Program-made: the position numbers and the translations under genes
The notes under the pieces: model-generated
The model's database searches: none
Told to the model about the DNA's origin: nothing
The model's input: only the letters and a program-made list of their open reading frames with translations
Assembly: GCF_001651035.1 (NCBI RefSeq)
Contig: NZ_LXRG01000043.1
Span: forward strand, 1 to 34,551
DNA: 34,551 nucleotides
Reading direction: 5' to 3'
Source: Halomonas sp. ALS9
Lineage (GTDB): Bacteria > Pseudomonadota > Gammaproteobacteria > Pseudomonadales > Halomonadaceae
In this document: piece after piece, positions 18,705 to 27,247 of the stretch
How the letters are laid out: every line of letters starts with the position of its first letter
Numbering within the stretch: position 1 is the stretch's first letter

Positions 18705-19547
18705 ATGAGCAGCCAAGAGCATCCGCTAGGTATCAGCTTTGAATTTTTTCCGCCCAACACCGATGCCGGGCGCGATAAGCTGATCCACGTTCGCGATGAA
18801 CTGGCCGCCCGGAAACCACGGTTTTTTTCGGTGACTTACGGTGCTGGCGGGTCTACCCAGGCGCGTACCCGTCAGGTGGTGCGTGAGGTTAGCGAGAGCG
18901 GGATCACGACCGCCCCGCACCTCTCCTGCATCGGCAGTGAGAAAGCCCAGCTGCGTGATCTGCTGGCACAGTACCGCGAGGAGGGCGTGGATAGCTTGGT
19001 TGCGCTGCGTGGTGATATGCCCTCCGGTATGGGTAGCATTGGCGAGCTACGTTATGCCAACGAACTGGTTGAATTTATTCGTGAGGAAACCGGCAATCAT
19101 TTCGACATTGCGGTGGCGGCCTATCCTGAATCTCATCCACAGGCACCCAACCTTGATAAGGATGTGGAAAACTTCGCGCGTAAAATGAAGGCGGGGGCCA
19201 ATATGGCGATTACCCAGTACTTCTTTACCGCTGATGCCTATTTCAACTTCGTCGATAAAGCCCGTGCACTAGGCGTCGAGCAGCCGATTATTCCCGGCAT
19301 TATGCCGATTACCAACTACACCAAGCTGGCGCGTTTCTCTGACGCCTGTGGTGCCGAGATCCCGCGTTGGATTCGCAAGCAGTTGGAGTCGTATGGCGAT
19401 GACAGTGACGCGATCTCAGCCTTTGGCACCGATGTGGTGAGTCGGCTTTGTCAGCGTTTACTGGATGGCGGTGCGCCAGGCCTACACTTCTATACGCTTA
19501 ACCAAGCCGCGCCGGTGCTGAAGATCGTTGACAATCTGACCGACTAG
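18705..19547 (+). CDS. metF: 5,10-methylenetetrahydrofolate reductase
   Basis: The 280-residue flavoenzyme reduces methylenetetrahydrofolate to 5-methyltetrahydrofolate, the methyl donor for methionine synthesis. Motifs include ISFEFFPPNTDAGRDKL, FFSVTYGAGGSTQ (42-51), ALRGDMP, AAYPESHPQAP, MKAGANMAITQYFF and PGIMPITNY, matching the E. coli MetF FAD barrel. Length is slightly below E. coli (296). AAGGA lies six bases before the ATG. It stands alone with a terminator behind it. No MetJ-type AGACGTCT array is visible upstream. Confidence 0.96.
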   Translation: MSSQEHPLGISFEFFPPNTDAGRDKLIHVRDELAARKPRFFSVTYGAGGSTQARTRQVVREVSESGITTAPHLSCIGSEKAQLRDLLAQYREEGVDSLVALRGDMPSGMGSIGELRYANELVEFIREETGNHFDIAVAAYPESHPQAPNLDKDVENFARKMKAGANMAITQYFFTADAYFNFVDKARALGVEQPIIPGIMPITNYTKLARFSDACGAEIPRWIRKQLESYGDDSDAISAFGTDVVSRLCQRLLDGGAPGLHFYTLNQAAPVLKIVDNLTD

Positions 19548-19577
19548 GTTCGTTTGTTGTCCTGCTATACGGCCATT

Positions 19578-19615
19578 AAAAACCCCGCTCAACGAAAATG
19601 TTGAGCGGGGTTTTT
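19578..19615. terminator. Bidirectional terminator between metF and the TRAP operon
   Basis: AAAAACCCCGCTCAAC (19578-19593) and its exact complement (19600-19615) form a 16-bp stem with a 6-base loop. A-tract on the left and T-tract on the right give a U-tail in both directions, ending metF (plus) and the TRAP permease gene (minus). Confidence 0.93.
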
Positions 19616-19636
19616 ACGCTTAGCGGCTTAAATCAA

Positions 19637-21838
19637 TCAGCCCGCTTGCGCTGTTTTGTTACCACCGCCGTGTAGCTTGCGCTGCATGACAAAAAGCACG
19701 ATACCAATCGCAAGGCCAATAACGTCGGTGTAGATACCGCCGTAGATCAAGAACATCGCCCCCACCAGCATCAGTAAGCGCTGTAAGGCATTAACGGGCC
19801 CAAAGAACCACGCCTGCACCATGCCAGAGAGCAAGACAATGCCAAGGGTGGCGGTAACCCCGACGCGGAGGATCTGCATGGCGGAGCCTTCCATTAGCAT
19901 GGCCGGGCTGTAGAAGAACATAAACGGCACGATAAAGGCGGCCAAGCCAATCTTGAAGGAGGCCACCGAGGTGCCCATGGGGTTGTCACCAGAAATACCG
20001 GCGGCTGCATAGGAGGCCAAGGCAACGGGCGGCGTAATCGCCGAGACGACCGCAAAGTAGAACACGAAGAAGTGAGCAATCAGCGGTTCAATGCCGATAT
20101 TGATCAGGCCAGGCGCGACAACAGAAGCAGCCACCGCATAGGCGGCGGTGGTCGGCATGCCCATGCCGAGTAGAATACTAATCAGCATGGCGAACACCAG
20201 CGCCAACAGCTGGCTAACGCCCGCTAAGCCAAGTAGCAGCGATGAGAAGCGCGCGCCTACACCCGTCAGCGAGATAACCCCAACGATTAAGCCCGCGCAG
20301 GCACATACGGCGATAATCTGAATCGCCATGGTGCCCGCTATCTGCAGCGCTTTAAGAATTGCACGAAGACCCATTTTGTTGGGTGAAATCCAGCTAACCA
20401 CTGCGGCTGACGCCGTGGCCAAGGTGCCCGCGCGAATCACCGAGTAGCCCATAAACAGGGCGACAATCAGAATAATAATCGGCGCGAATAGGTAGACCTG
20501 CTTGACCAGCTTTGAAAACAGCGGGATCTCATCTTTGCGCATACCGCGCATACCTTTACGAGCGGCTTCAAAGTCGACCATAAAGTAGATAGAGGCAAAA
20601 TACAGGATCGCCGGAATAACGGCGGCAAGAGCAATTTCGGTGTACGGAATGCCGGTCACTTCGGCCATGATAAACGCACCCGCGCCCATAATCGGCGGCA
20701 TGATTTGCCCACCGGTTGAGGCGGCTGCTTCGATCGCACCCGCGCTACGTGCGGGGTAGCCGACTTTCTTCATCAGCGGAATGGTCAATGAGCCGGTGGA
20801 AACCACGTTACCCGCTGACGTGCCGTTAATCATACCCATCAAGCCAGAGGCAAAGATGGCTACCTTGGCGGGGCCGCCACGAGCTCGGCCTGCGGCGGCA
20901 AAGGCAAAGTTAACGAAGTAGTCGCCTACTTTAGAGGCCTGCAGGAAAGCGGCAAAAATAATGAACAGAATAATATAGGTCGACGACACCGCGGTGGTTG
21001 GGCCGAGAATGCCGGCATCCGTGTAGACCTGGCTAAAGAAGCGCTGTAGTGACAGCCCTGGATAGCCTAAAAAGCCTGGCAAATAAGGGCCAGCAAATAC
21101 GTAGGTCAGGAAAACCGCAGAAATCACCACCAGGGCTAGACCCGCTACCCGGCGAGTAAGCTCCAGAATCAGTAGAGAGCCCGCAATCGCCGCCCAGGAA
21201 ATGCCTGACGGTGCGAAGGAGGTACCTGTCGACATACGGATATTGGTGTTATACGCCACCAGCAAATAACCAGCGCTGGCCATCGCACAGACCATCAACA
21301 CCAAATCGGCAGGGTTGAAGCGATGCCGGGCCTGACGATAAAACCATGACAGTACGATCGCACCCGCTGTCGTTGCCATGAGCGGATAGCCGTAGTGCCA
21401 ATTTTCGATGTTCGGGTCGATGCGCATGGCGCTGCCGCTGAGCGTTTGATGCATTAAAAAGACTTGCGCCAGGGTATAGGCGGCGGGAATCAGTAGCGCG
21501 TAGCTTACCCATTTGATCCAGGCGCCAGATGCTTGGTGATCGTCGTCGGCAAAACGGGCACCGGCAAATAGCCCGTAACCGAGAATAAGTGCACCGGCAA
21601 TATGCACGATACGAAACGACCAGGTTTCCATCGGATACACGTTCAGTGAGATCAGATGGAAACTTGAGTAAGCAATCGCTAATGCCGCAAATAGCAGGAA
21701 CTGCCAGCCCGTAAACAGGCGGCGGTTGGGTTCAACAACGTCTTCATCGACACCATCGGCAATGGACTCGGGTATCACAGACGCCGCGTGAGCATCATCC
21801 TTGAGGTCATCGGGTTCTTGGTCGGTTTTGTGACTCAT
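19637..21838 (-). CDS. TRAP transporter fused permease (small plus large subunit)
   Basis: The 733-residue inner-membrane protein joins a DctQ-like part (about residues 45-200, four hydrophobic segments after a charged acidic N-terminus) with a DctM-like part carrying GMINGTSAGNVVSTGSLTIP, AASTGGQIMPPIMGAGAFIM and ILLGMGMPTTAAYAVAAS. Fused permeases of this kind pair with TAXI binding proteins and use the sodium or proton gradient rather than ATP. Substrates of characterised relatives include glutamate and 2-oxoglutarate; none can be assigned here. GAGGG precedes the ATG. It follows the TAXI gene with a 103-base gap holding strong hairpins and ends before the shared terminator. Confidence 0.94.
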   Translation of the reverse strand: MSHKTDQEPDDLKDDAHAASVIPESIADGVDEDVVEPNRRLFTGWQFLLFAALAIAYSSFHLISLNVYPMETWSFRIVHIAGALILGYGLFAGARFADDDHQASGAWIKWVSYALLIPAAYTLAQVFLMHQTLSGSAMRIDPNIENWHYGYPLMATTAGAIVLSWFYRQARHRFNPADLVLMVCAMASAGYLLVAYNTNIRMSTGTSFAPSGISWAAIAGSLLILELTRRVAGLALVVISAVFLTYVFAGPYLPGFLGYPGLSLQRFFSQVYTDAGILGPTTAVSSTYIILFIIFAAFLQASKVGDYFVNFAFAAAGRARGGPAKVAIFASGLMGMINGTSAGNVVSTGSLTIPLMKKVGYPARSAGAIEAAASTGGQIMPPIMGAGAFIMAEVTGIPYTEIALAAVIPAILYFASIYFMVDFEAARKGMRGMRKDEIPLFSKLVKQVYLFAPIIILIVALFMGYSVIRAGTLATASAAVVSWISPNKMGLRAILKALQIAGTMAIQIIAVCACAGLIVGVISLTGVGARFSSLLLGLAGVSQLLALVFAMLISILLGMGMPTTAAYAVAASVVAPGLINIGIEPLIAHFFVFYFAVVSAITPPVALASYAAAGISGDNPMGTSVASFKIGLAAFIVPFMFFYSPAMLMEGSAMQILRVGVTATLGIVLLSGMVQAWFFGPVNALQRLLMLVGAMFLIYGGIYTDVIGLAIGIVLFVMQRKLHGGGNKTAQAG

Positions 21839-21879
21839 TAGAGTTCACCCTCACAGCAAAAGCAGACAAAGGGGTAGTA

Positions 21880-21922
21880 GCAGCGAAAGCTGCCCCGCCC
21901 GGCGGGGCCGGTAACGGGGCAG
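21880..21922 (-). promoter_or_regulatory. Alternative hairpins between TAXI and TRAP permease genes
   Basis: GCCCCGC (21892-21898) pairs with GCGGGGC (21902-21908). An outer pairing CTGCCCC (21890-21896) with GGGGCAG (21916-21922) and a smaller GCAGC/GCTGC stem (21880-21893) compete for the same bases. No T-run follows. Such intercistronic structures often protect the upstream mRNA and give more binding protein than permease. Confidence 0.55.
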
Positions 21923-21941
21923 TTAGAACGGGGAAAGTTGC

Positions 21942-22931
21942 TTAGTTGATCATATCATCAGCAATTTCATAGCCGTTCTCTTCGTACCAGCGTGCAGCGC
22001 CGGGGTGAAACGGCAGCACGGTGTTGTGCTTGATGTTTTCTGGAATGGTGGTTTCAGCACTGCGGTGCACAGAACGCATGCGGTCATTGTTTTCCATGGT
22101 GGCCTTGGTGACTTCGTAGACGAAATCTTCCGGTAGGTCGCAGCCTGCAATGGCGAAGTTCCACATGGAAACAGCGCGGGCATCTTCTTCCAGCGTCGTA
22201 TAGGTGCTGGCAGGAATGGTGAATTCAGCAACCGGGAAGTTTTCCAGCACCGTGGCCAGTTCTTCTTCGTTAAATTCGATGATATTAACGTCAGTTTGTA
22301 CTTCCAGCTGGCTAACGGCAGGGATCGGAATGCCCGCAGCGAAGGCGACAACGTCTAGCAGGCCATCCTGCAACTGGCCACCCAGGTCTGACCAACCGCC
22401 GTTACGGCGATCGAAGTTAACGCCCAGGGTTTCTAAAATGGCCGGGAAATAGGTGTCAGAGGTTGAGGCGGCCGGGCCAAAACCGATGCGTGCGCCATCA
22501 GGAATGTCGGAAATCGACTCGATACCGCTGCTTGAGAGTGCCGCAATTGAGAAAGGTGTCTCGTACATGGGGAACATCGCGCAGACATTATCCATCTGCA
22601 TGCCAGGTGCTAGCGGGCTTTCACCTTTAACGGCATCAGACGCAGGGCCCATGGTGGTTAAGCCAAATGCCATATCGCCTGTGTGCACGAGCGCCAGGTT
22701 TTGAGTGGGGCCACCGGTGACTTCACCGCCGCCAGATACGCCTAACTCATCGGCAATAAAGTTCGCCCAGCCTGAACCGTAAACGAAGTAAGTGCCGCCC
22801 TGACTAGCGGTGCCAACAGTGAAGTTGTCGGGCCACCCGGAACGGTCTTGAGCCTGGGCACTACTGGCGGCTGCGACAAGCAGGGCGCTGCTGGCGAGGA
22901 GGGTAAACGTTTTAGGCATATGTTTGCGCAT
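21942..22931 (-). CDS. TAXI-family TRAP transporter substrate-binding protein
   Basis: The 329-residue product has a Sec signal with likely cleavage after AQA (residue 27). The mature start FTVGTASQGGTYFVYGSGWANFIADELG is the TAXI signature, followed by GGPTQNLALVHTGDMAFGLTTMGPA and IGFGPAASTSD. It would capture a solute in the periplasm and hand it to the fused permease encoded downstream. AGGAA lies eight bases before the first ATG; a second ATG four codons on is less well placed. The upstream 361-bp region has sigma-54 control features. Substrate unknown. Confidence 0.94.
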   Translation of the reverse strand: MRKHMPKTFTLLASSALLVAAASSAQAQDRSGWPDNFTVGTASQGGTYFVYGSGWANFIADELGVSGGGEVTGGPTQNLALVHTGDMAFGLTTMGPASDAVKGESPLAPGMQMDNVCAMFPMYETPFSIAALSSSGIESISDIPDGARIGFGPAASTSDTYFPAILETLGVNFDRRNGGWSDLGGQLQDGLLDVVAFAAGIPIPAVSQLEVQTDVNIIEFNEEELATVLENFPVAEFTIPASTYTTLEEDARAVSMWNFAIAGCDLPEDFVYEVTKATMENNDRMRSVHRSAETTIPENIKHNTVLPFHPGAARWYEENGYEIADDMIN

Positions 22932-23027
22932 GGCGAAAATTCCTAGCTGTTATTGGGGTTATAGTCTGACGGCCTCTATTAATACCGCCAGTCGATACTG
23001 CGTTAAGCAGGTATGCCTTTATATAAC

Positions 23028-23043
23028 AGCGATAGTTGTGCCA
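23028..23043 (-). promoter_or_regulatory. Sigma-54 (-24/-12) promoter of the TAXI-TRAP operon
   Basis: On the minus strand the bases read TGGCACAACTATCGCT. They match 15 of 16 positions of TGGCACRNNNNTTGCW and have the required GG and GC ten bases apart. Transcription would start near 23017, about 85 bases before the TAXI ATG. Confidence 0.75.
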
Positions 23044-23063
23044 CTTAAAGGTTAGATTTTTAA

Positions 23064-23076
23064 AATCATGGGCTTA
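23064..23076 (+). promoter_or_regulatory. IHF-like site
   Basis: AATCATGGGCTTA matches the IHF consensus WATCAANNNNTTR with one mismatch and is followed by an AT-rich tract. It lies between the sigma-54 promoter and the enhancer-like palindrome, where IHF usually bends DNA. Confidence 0.5.
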
Positions 23077-23128
23077 TAAATTTTTTATTCAACTTTGGTG
23101 GCAAGCCACAAGCGTTGAAGTGTCCGAG

Positions 23129-23193
23129 TGTTCGCACGCTGAGGGCTTTTTTGTGTGCGAATATCCGCACACAAATTGAGCTGTTCGTACGCT
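23129..23193. promoter_or_regulatory. Enhancer-like palindrome flanked by direct repeats
   Basis: TTTGTGTGCG (23150-23159) and CGCACACAAA (23166-23175) form a perfect 10+10 inverted repeat with a 6-base centre. Near-identical 12-mers (tgttcgcacgct at 23129, tgttcgtacgct at 23182) flank it. The centre lies about 146 bases upstream of the predicted sigma-54 start, typical for an activator site such as DctD. The rest of the 22932-23292 gap is AT-rich and holds no gene. Confidence 0.6.
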
Positions 23194-23292
23194 ACCGGCG
23201 GTGATTCGGGTAGGGAACGTAGCAGATACCCGGCTGGTTAAGAGTGAATAAGCCAGCCGTGGTGGTTAGTAGGTGAGGGGGTAGGGGAGGTG

Positions 23293-23544
23293 TTAACGCG
23301 AGGATTTACCTGGATCCAGAATACGCACTGGCTGCACATCCTGCTGCTTTTGGTCATCGCGCACTTGATTGACCCGAGTGGTCATTTCGGTAAGCGCGTC
23401 CTCCTCAATAGGCAGTTGCTCGAAGAAATCGCAGCTGACGCACTCCCGGTAGCGAATGCCGTTTTGCTCCCAGGCACGGATACGATCCATCGCCGCGCAG
23501 CGGGGGCAGGTCACACCGGCAATAAAGCGTTTCACACTTGACAT
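23293..23544 (-). CDS. yheV: YheV-like zinc-ribbon protein
   Basis: The 83-residue protein has two cysteine pairs, CPRC and CVSC, in the setting VKRFIAGVTCPRCAAMDRIRAW and RYRECVSCDFFEQL, which is the YheV / DUF2387 putative zinc ribbon. The C-terminal 40 residues are charged and low in conservation. The start at 23544 is preferred: GGAG lies seven bases ahead and MSSVKRFIAG matches relatives; an ATG one codon earlier is possible. It follows prlC with a 59-base gap, the usual gammaproteobacterial pairing. Function unknown. Confidence 0.85.
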   Translation of the reverse strand: MSSVKRFIAGVTCPRCAAMDRIRAWEQNGIRYRECVSCDFFEQLPIEEDALTEMTTRVNQVRDDQKQQDVQPVRILDPGKSSR

Positions 23545-23603
23545 CATTAGGCTCCAAGGGCGTACTCCCGACGTGGGAGCACGCATAGGCTGGCGTTGCA
23601 GGT

Positions 23604-25652
23604 TTAAGCGGCGCGAATACCACTATGGCGAAGCAGTGGCTCAACGTTCGGCTCACGACCCCGAAAGGCTACAAACAGATCGGCGGCATCGCGGGCGCCG
23701 CCTTGCTCAAGAATTTCGCGGCGAAAGCGCTGGCCTGTTTCAGGATCAAAAATCCCAGCTTCTTCAAAGGCGCTCCAGGCATCTGCTGACAGTACTTCCG
23801 CCCACTTATAGCTGTAGTAACCGGCCGCGTAGCCACCCGCAAACACGTGACCAAAGCTATTCTGGAAGCGGTTGAACGGCACTTTCGGCAGCACAGAGAC
23901 CGCGGCACGCACCTCATCCAGCAAAGCTTGCACGTCGCTGGCGTTGGGGGCGCTAAGCTCATGGTGCAAGCGCAGGTCAAACAGCGAAAACTCGATTTGG
24001 CGCATCATGCCCATGGCCGACTGAAAATTCTTGGCTGCCTGGAGGCGCTCAAGTAGCTCGGCGGGTAGCGGTTCGCCGCTATCTACGTGCTTGGCGAGTA
24101 GATCCAGACCTTCACGCTCCCAGCAGTAGTTTTCCATAAATTGGCTGGGTAGCTCGACCGCATCCCAGGCGACACCGTTAATGCCTGAAATATCGGCAAT
24201 ATGTTGCTGGGTCAGCATATGATGCAGGCCATGGCCAAACTCATGGAACAGGGTGGTGACTTCGTCGTGGGTGAGCAGCGCAGGGCGGCCACTAACCGGG
24301 GCAGTGAAGTTGCAGGTAAGAAAGGCGACCGGCAGTTGCAGGCCCTGCTCCGTTTGGCGGCGGACTCGGCAGTCGGCCATCCAGGCGCCGCCACGCTTGC
24401 CTTCTCGAGCGTAGAGATCGAGATAAAAACCGGCAATCGGCTGGCCGTTTTCGGTGATACGGAAATAGCGCACGTCATCATGATAGCGGGGCGCCTGGGT
24501 ATCTTCTTCAAAGCGCACGCCGTACAGACGTTCAACGACCTGAAACAGACCATCGACCACCTGGGGGGCCGGAAAATAGGGACGTAGCTGCTCCTGGGAG
24601 ATAGAGTGGCGCGCCTCGCGTAGTTTCTCGCTAGCATAGGCAACATCCCACGGCTCCAGCGCTTCCAGGCCTAATTCATCTTGGGCATAATCACTGAGTT
24701 CAGCAAACTCTTCTTTCGCTTGAGACACCGCACGGCGGGCTAAGTCGTTAAGAAAATCGAGCACCTGCTCGGGAGAGTCCGCCATCTTGGTGGTCAGGGA
24801 GTAGTCGGCGTAGGTGGCAAAACCGAGTAGCTTGGCCATTTCACTACGTAACGCCAGAATCTCTTCCATGATATCCGCGTTATCGAACTTGCCCGCATCG
24901 GGGCCTTGATCAGACGCACGGGTAACGAAGGCGGTATAAACCTCTCGGCGCAGCTCGCGGTTGTCGGCGTAGCTAACCACCGGGAAGAAGCTGGGGAAGT
25001 CTAAGGTAATGCGGTAGCCAGACACACCCTTGGCCTCGGCGGTGGCTTTCAGAGTGTCGAGAGCACTCTCCGGTACCCCTGCTAACGCTTCTTGGTTATC
25101 GATATCCTTGTGCCATGCCTGGGTGGCATCCAGTACGTTATTGGAGAACTGGTTGGACAGCATGGAGAGCCGCGACTGAATTTCGCCGTAGCGGGTTTTC
25201 TTGTCGGCGGGTAGGTCAACGCCGGCTAAGCGGAAATCGCGTAGTGAATTCTCCACGGTACGCCGTTGGGCGGCATCCAGATTCTCCCATGCGGGGCCAT
25301 CTTGCAACGCCTGCCAGCCGTGGAACAAGCCTTCATGTTGGCCTACCCAGGTGCCAAAGTCAGAGAGTTTCTCAAGGCATGCCTGGTACGCTTCGCGCAT
25401 TTCCGGCGAATTCATGGTGCCATTGAGGTGAGAAACGGGAGACCACATCTTGGTAAGCCGGTCATTCACTGCTTCAAGGGGCGCCGCAAAATTGTCCCAG
25501 TTGGGTGGTGCGGCGACGGCTTGTTCGGCGAGGCGATCAATGGCCTCACGGCTTTCGCTTAGCAGCGTGTCCACGGCAGGCTCCACGTGCTCAGCGCGAA
25601 TCTGGGTAAAAGGGGGTAGCTCGTGCGTTTCAAGCAGCGGATTGGTGGACAT
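23604..25652 (-). CDS. prlC: Oligopeptidase A
   Basis: The 682-residue zinc metallopeptidase (M3 family) degrades cytoplasmic peptides, including cleaved signal peptides. The zinc motif is FHEFGHGLHH with His470, Glu471 and His474, and the third ligand should be Glu in the WDAVELPSQFMENYCWE segment that follows. Length is close to E. coli OpdA (680). The frame is open for 18 more codons upstream, but 25652 is chosen for its GAGGTG site and the family-like MSTNPLLETHELPPF. It is co-directional with yheV and divergent from the NSS symporter gene. Confidence 0.96.
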   Translation of the reverse strand: MSTNPLLETHELPPFTQIRAEHVEPAVDTLLSESREAIDRLAEQAVAAPPNWDNFAAPLEAVNDRLTKMWSPVSHLNGTMNSPEMREAYQACLEKLSDFGTWVGQHEGLFHGWQALQDGPAWENLDAAQRRTVENSLRDFRLAGVDLPADKKTRYGEIQSRLSMLSNQFSNNVLDATQAWHKDIDNQEALAGVPESALDTLKATAEAKGVSGYRITLDFPSFFPVVSYADNRELRREVYTAFVTRASDQGPDAGKFDNADIMEEILALRSEMAKLLGFATYADYSLTTKMADSPEQVLDFLNDLARRAVSQAKEEFAELSDYAQDELGLEALEPWDVAYASEKLREARHSISQEQLRPYFPAPQVVDGLFQVVERLYGVRFEEDTQAPRYHDDVRYFRITENGQPIAGFYLDLYAREGKRGGAWMADCRVRRQTEQGLQLPVAFLTCNFTAPVSGRPALLTHDEVTTLFHEFGHGLHHMLTQQHIADISGINGVAWDAVELPSQFMENYCWEREGLDLLAKHVDSGEPLPAELLERLQAAKNFQSAMGMMRQIEFSLFDLRLHHELSAPNASDVQALLDEVRAAVSVLPKVPFNRFQNSFGHVFAGGYAAGYYSYKWAEVLSADAWSAFEEAGIFDPETGQRFRREILEQGGARDAADLFVAFRGREPNVEPLLRHSGIRAA

Positions 25653-25765
25653 AGGCACCTCAAGTGACATCAATTTAAGACCGTTAACGAGCGCAAAACA
25701 CGCCATAATAATGACACAGTGCGGGCGGTTAAGCCGTGTTTCAATGCTAGGTTTAATCTCAGGGT

Positions 25766-25794
25766 TTGGCCTGCACGCAAGTGCCTGCTAGTCT
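25766..25794 (+). promoter_or_regulatory. Possible sigma-70 promoter of the NSS symporter gene
   Basis: TTGGCC (25766-25771), a 17-base spacer and TAGTCT (25789-25794) give four of six matches in each hexamer with ideal spacing. Transcription would start near 25801, some 30 bases before the ATG. Confidence 0.4.
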
Positions 25795-25831
25795 TGCCGC
25801 CTTTTAATGCCACGAATGGCAGGAGCATGTG

Positions 25832-27172
25832 ATGAGCGAGACGCTGGAGCGCTGGGGGTCGAAACGGGCCTTTATCTTGGCGGTAACAGGTGCTGCGGTG
25901 GGGTTAGGCAACATCTGGCGCTTCCCTTATGTGGCCGGAGAGAACGGTGGTGCGGCGTTTCTGCTGATTTACGTGGCGTTTGTGCTGCTGCTGGGTATTC
26001 CGGTCATGATGGCGGAAATACTGATTGGCCGCGCCGGTCGGCGTGGGCCGATGCAAGCCTTGGGCGCCCTGGCAGCCGAAGCGGGTGCTTCACCAAAATG
26101 GCGCTGGCTTGGCCTTTTCGGTGCGTTCACCGTTTTCTGTATTTTGTCTTTCTATTCGGTGGTGTCGGGCTGGTCAATTGAGTTTTTGGTGGCCTCTGTT
26201 AACGGCAACTTCAATGGTGCAAGTGCCGCTGAGATTGGCGCTGGTTTTGAGGCTTTTCTAGCTAGCCCAGGGCTGCTGATTTTTAATCACTCGCTGTTTC
26301 TGTTTATGACCATGACCGTCGTAGCTGCGGGGGTTGCTAAGGGGCTTGAGCGGCTGAATAACCTGCTGATGCCGCTACTGTATCTGTTGCTACTGCTGTT
26401 GGCGGGCTATGCTGCGACCACCGATGGTTTTGCGCCAGCGTTAGCGTGGTTGTTTCTGCCCTCTTTCGAGGCGCTAACCCCTTCTGTAGTGGTGCATGCC
26501 ATGGGCCATGCGTTTTTTACTCTGGCGGTAGGCGCCTGTGCCTTGATGGCTTATGGCGCTTATATGCCGGAAGAGCAGAGCCTGCCGAAAGCGGCGGTTG
26601 CTGTCGCTGTACTCGATATTAGCGTGGCATTATTGGCGGGGATCGCTATTTTCTCGGTGGTGTTTGCTCAAGGCATGGATCCTACTGACGGCCCAGGGTT
26701 AATGTTTGTTACCCTGCCGATTGCGTTTTCGGAGCTGCCTTGGGGCTCTGTATGGCTCAGCGTGTTCTTCTTATTGCTGTTACTGGCCACCTGGACATCG
26801 GCGATTAACCTAGCGGAGCCGATGGTCGCCACACTGCAGGGCTTGGGGCTACGGCGCAGTATCTCGACGGCGATCGTGGCGCTCAGCGTCTGGTTGATCG
26901 GGCTGCTATCAGCCTTCTCCTTTTCAACGCTGGCGGAGTTTCGGCCGCTATTTGGGCGTAATGTCTTCGAGCTGGTCAGCAGTATACCGCCGGATGTTTT
27001 CTTACCCCTGGGCGGGTTGCTGATCGCGATTTTTGCGGCCTGGGTAATGCCCCGTGAGAAGGTGGTGAGCGCGTTAGGCGTGGGTGAAAGTGGTTATTTG
27101 GTGTGGCGCAATATCATCCGCTGGGTGTCGATTCCGCTGACCTTTATTGTTCTACTGGCCGGGTTGCTTTAG
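25832..27172 (+). CDS. Sodium-dependent transporter of the NSS/SNF family
   Basis: The 446-residue protein has about 11 hydrophobic segments. The first contains VTGAAVGLGNIWRFPYVAGENGG (18-40), the sodium- and substrate-binding unwound helix of the LeuT-type fold. Length fits the short 11-helix bacterial branch (MhsT/TnaT-like), which imports hydrophobic or aromatic amino acids with sodium; the substrate here is not known. ATG at 25832 is used because AGGAG lies six bases ahead; a GTG just before it is less likely. The stop lies in the first of three 13-bp tandem repeats. Confidence 0.9.
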   Translation: MSETLERWGSKRAFILAVTGAAVGLGNIWRFPYVAGENGGAAFLLIYVAFVLLLGIPVMMAEILIGRAGRRGPMQALGALAAEAGASPKWRWLGLFGAFTVFCILSFYSVVSGWSIEFLVASVNGNFNGASAAEIGAGFEAFLASPGLLIFNHSLFLFMTMTVVAAGVAKGLERLNNLLMPLLYLLLLLLAGYAATTDGFAPALAWLFLPSFEALTPSVVVHAMGHAFFTLAVGACALMAYGAYMPEEQSLPKAAVAVAVLDISVALLAGIAIFSVVFAQGMDPTDGPGLMFVTLPIAFSELPWGSVWLSVFFLLLLLATWTSAINLAEPMVATLQGLGLRRSISTAIVALSVWLIGLLSAFSFSTLAEFRPLFGRNVFELVSSIPPDVFLPLGGLLIAIFAAWVMPREKVVSALGVGESGYLVWRNIIRWVSIPLTFIVLLAGLL

Positions 27173-27199
27173 CGGGTTGCTTTAGCGGGTTGCTATAGT
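27161..27199. repeat. Three tandem 13-bp repeats over the NSS stop codon
   Basis: gggttgctttagc occurs at 27161-27173 and 27174-27186, then a third copy with two changes at 27187-27199. The first copy encodes the last residues and stop of the symporter. The tract lies 49 bases before the YrdA-like start. Confidence 0.9.
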
Positions 27200-27247
27200 G
27201 AGTTGATCAATGTCTCCGTTTCCTATCCGACATCTCAGGAGCGAGTT

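Noticed and set aside
23150..23175. The strong palindrome as an intrinsic terminator of prlC-yheV
   Set aside because: On the minus strand the stem is followed by an A-run, not a T-run, and it lies over 100 bases past the yheV stop; its location upstream of a sigma-54 promoter fits an activator site better.
23221..23258. CGGCTGG / CCAGCCG repeat as the yheV terminator
   Set aside because: A seven-pair stem with a large loop and no T-run is too weak to call.
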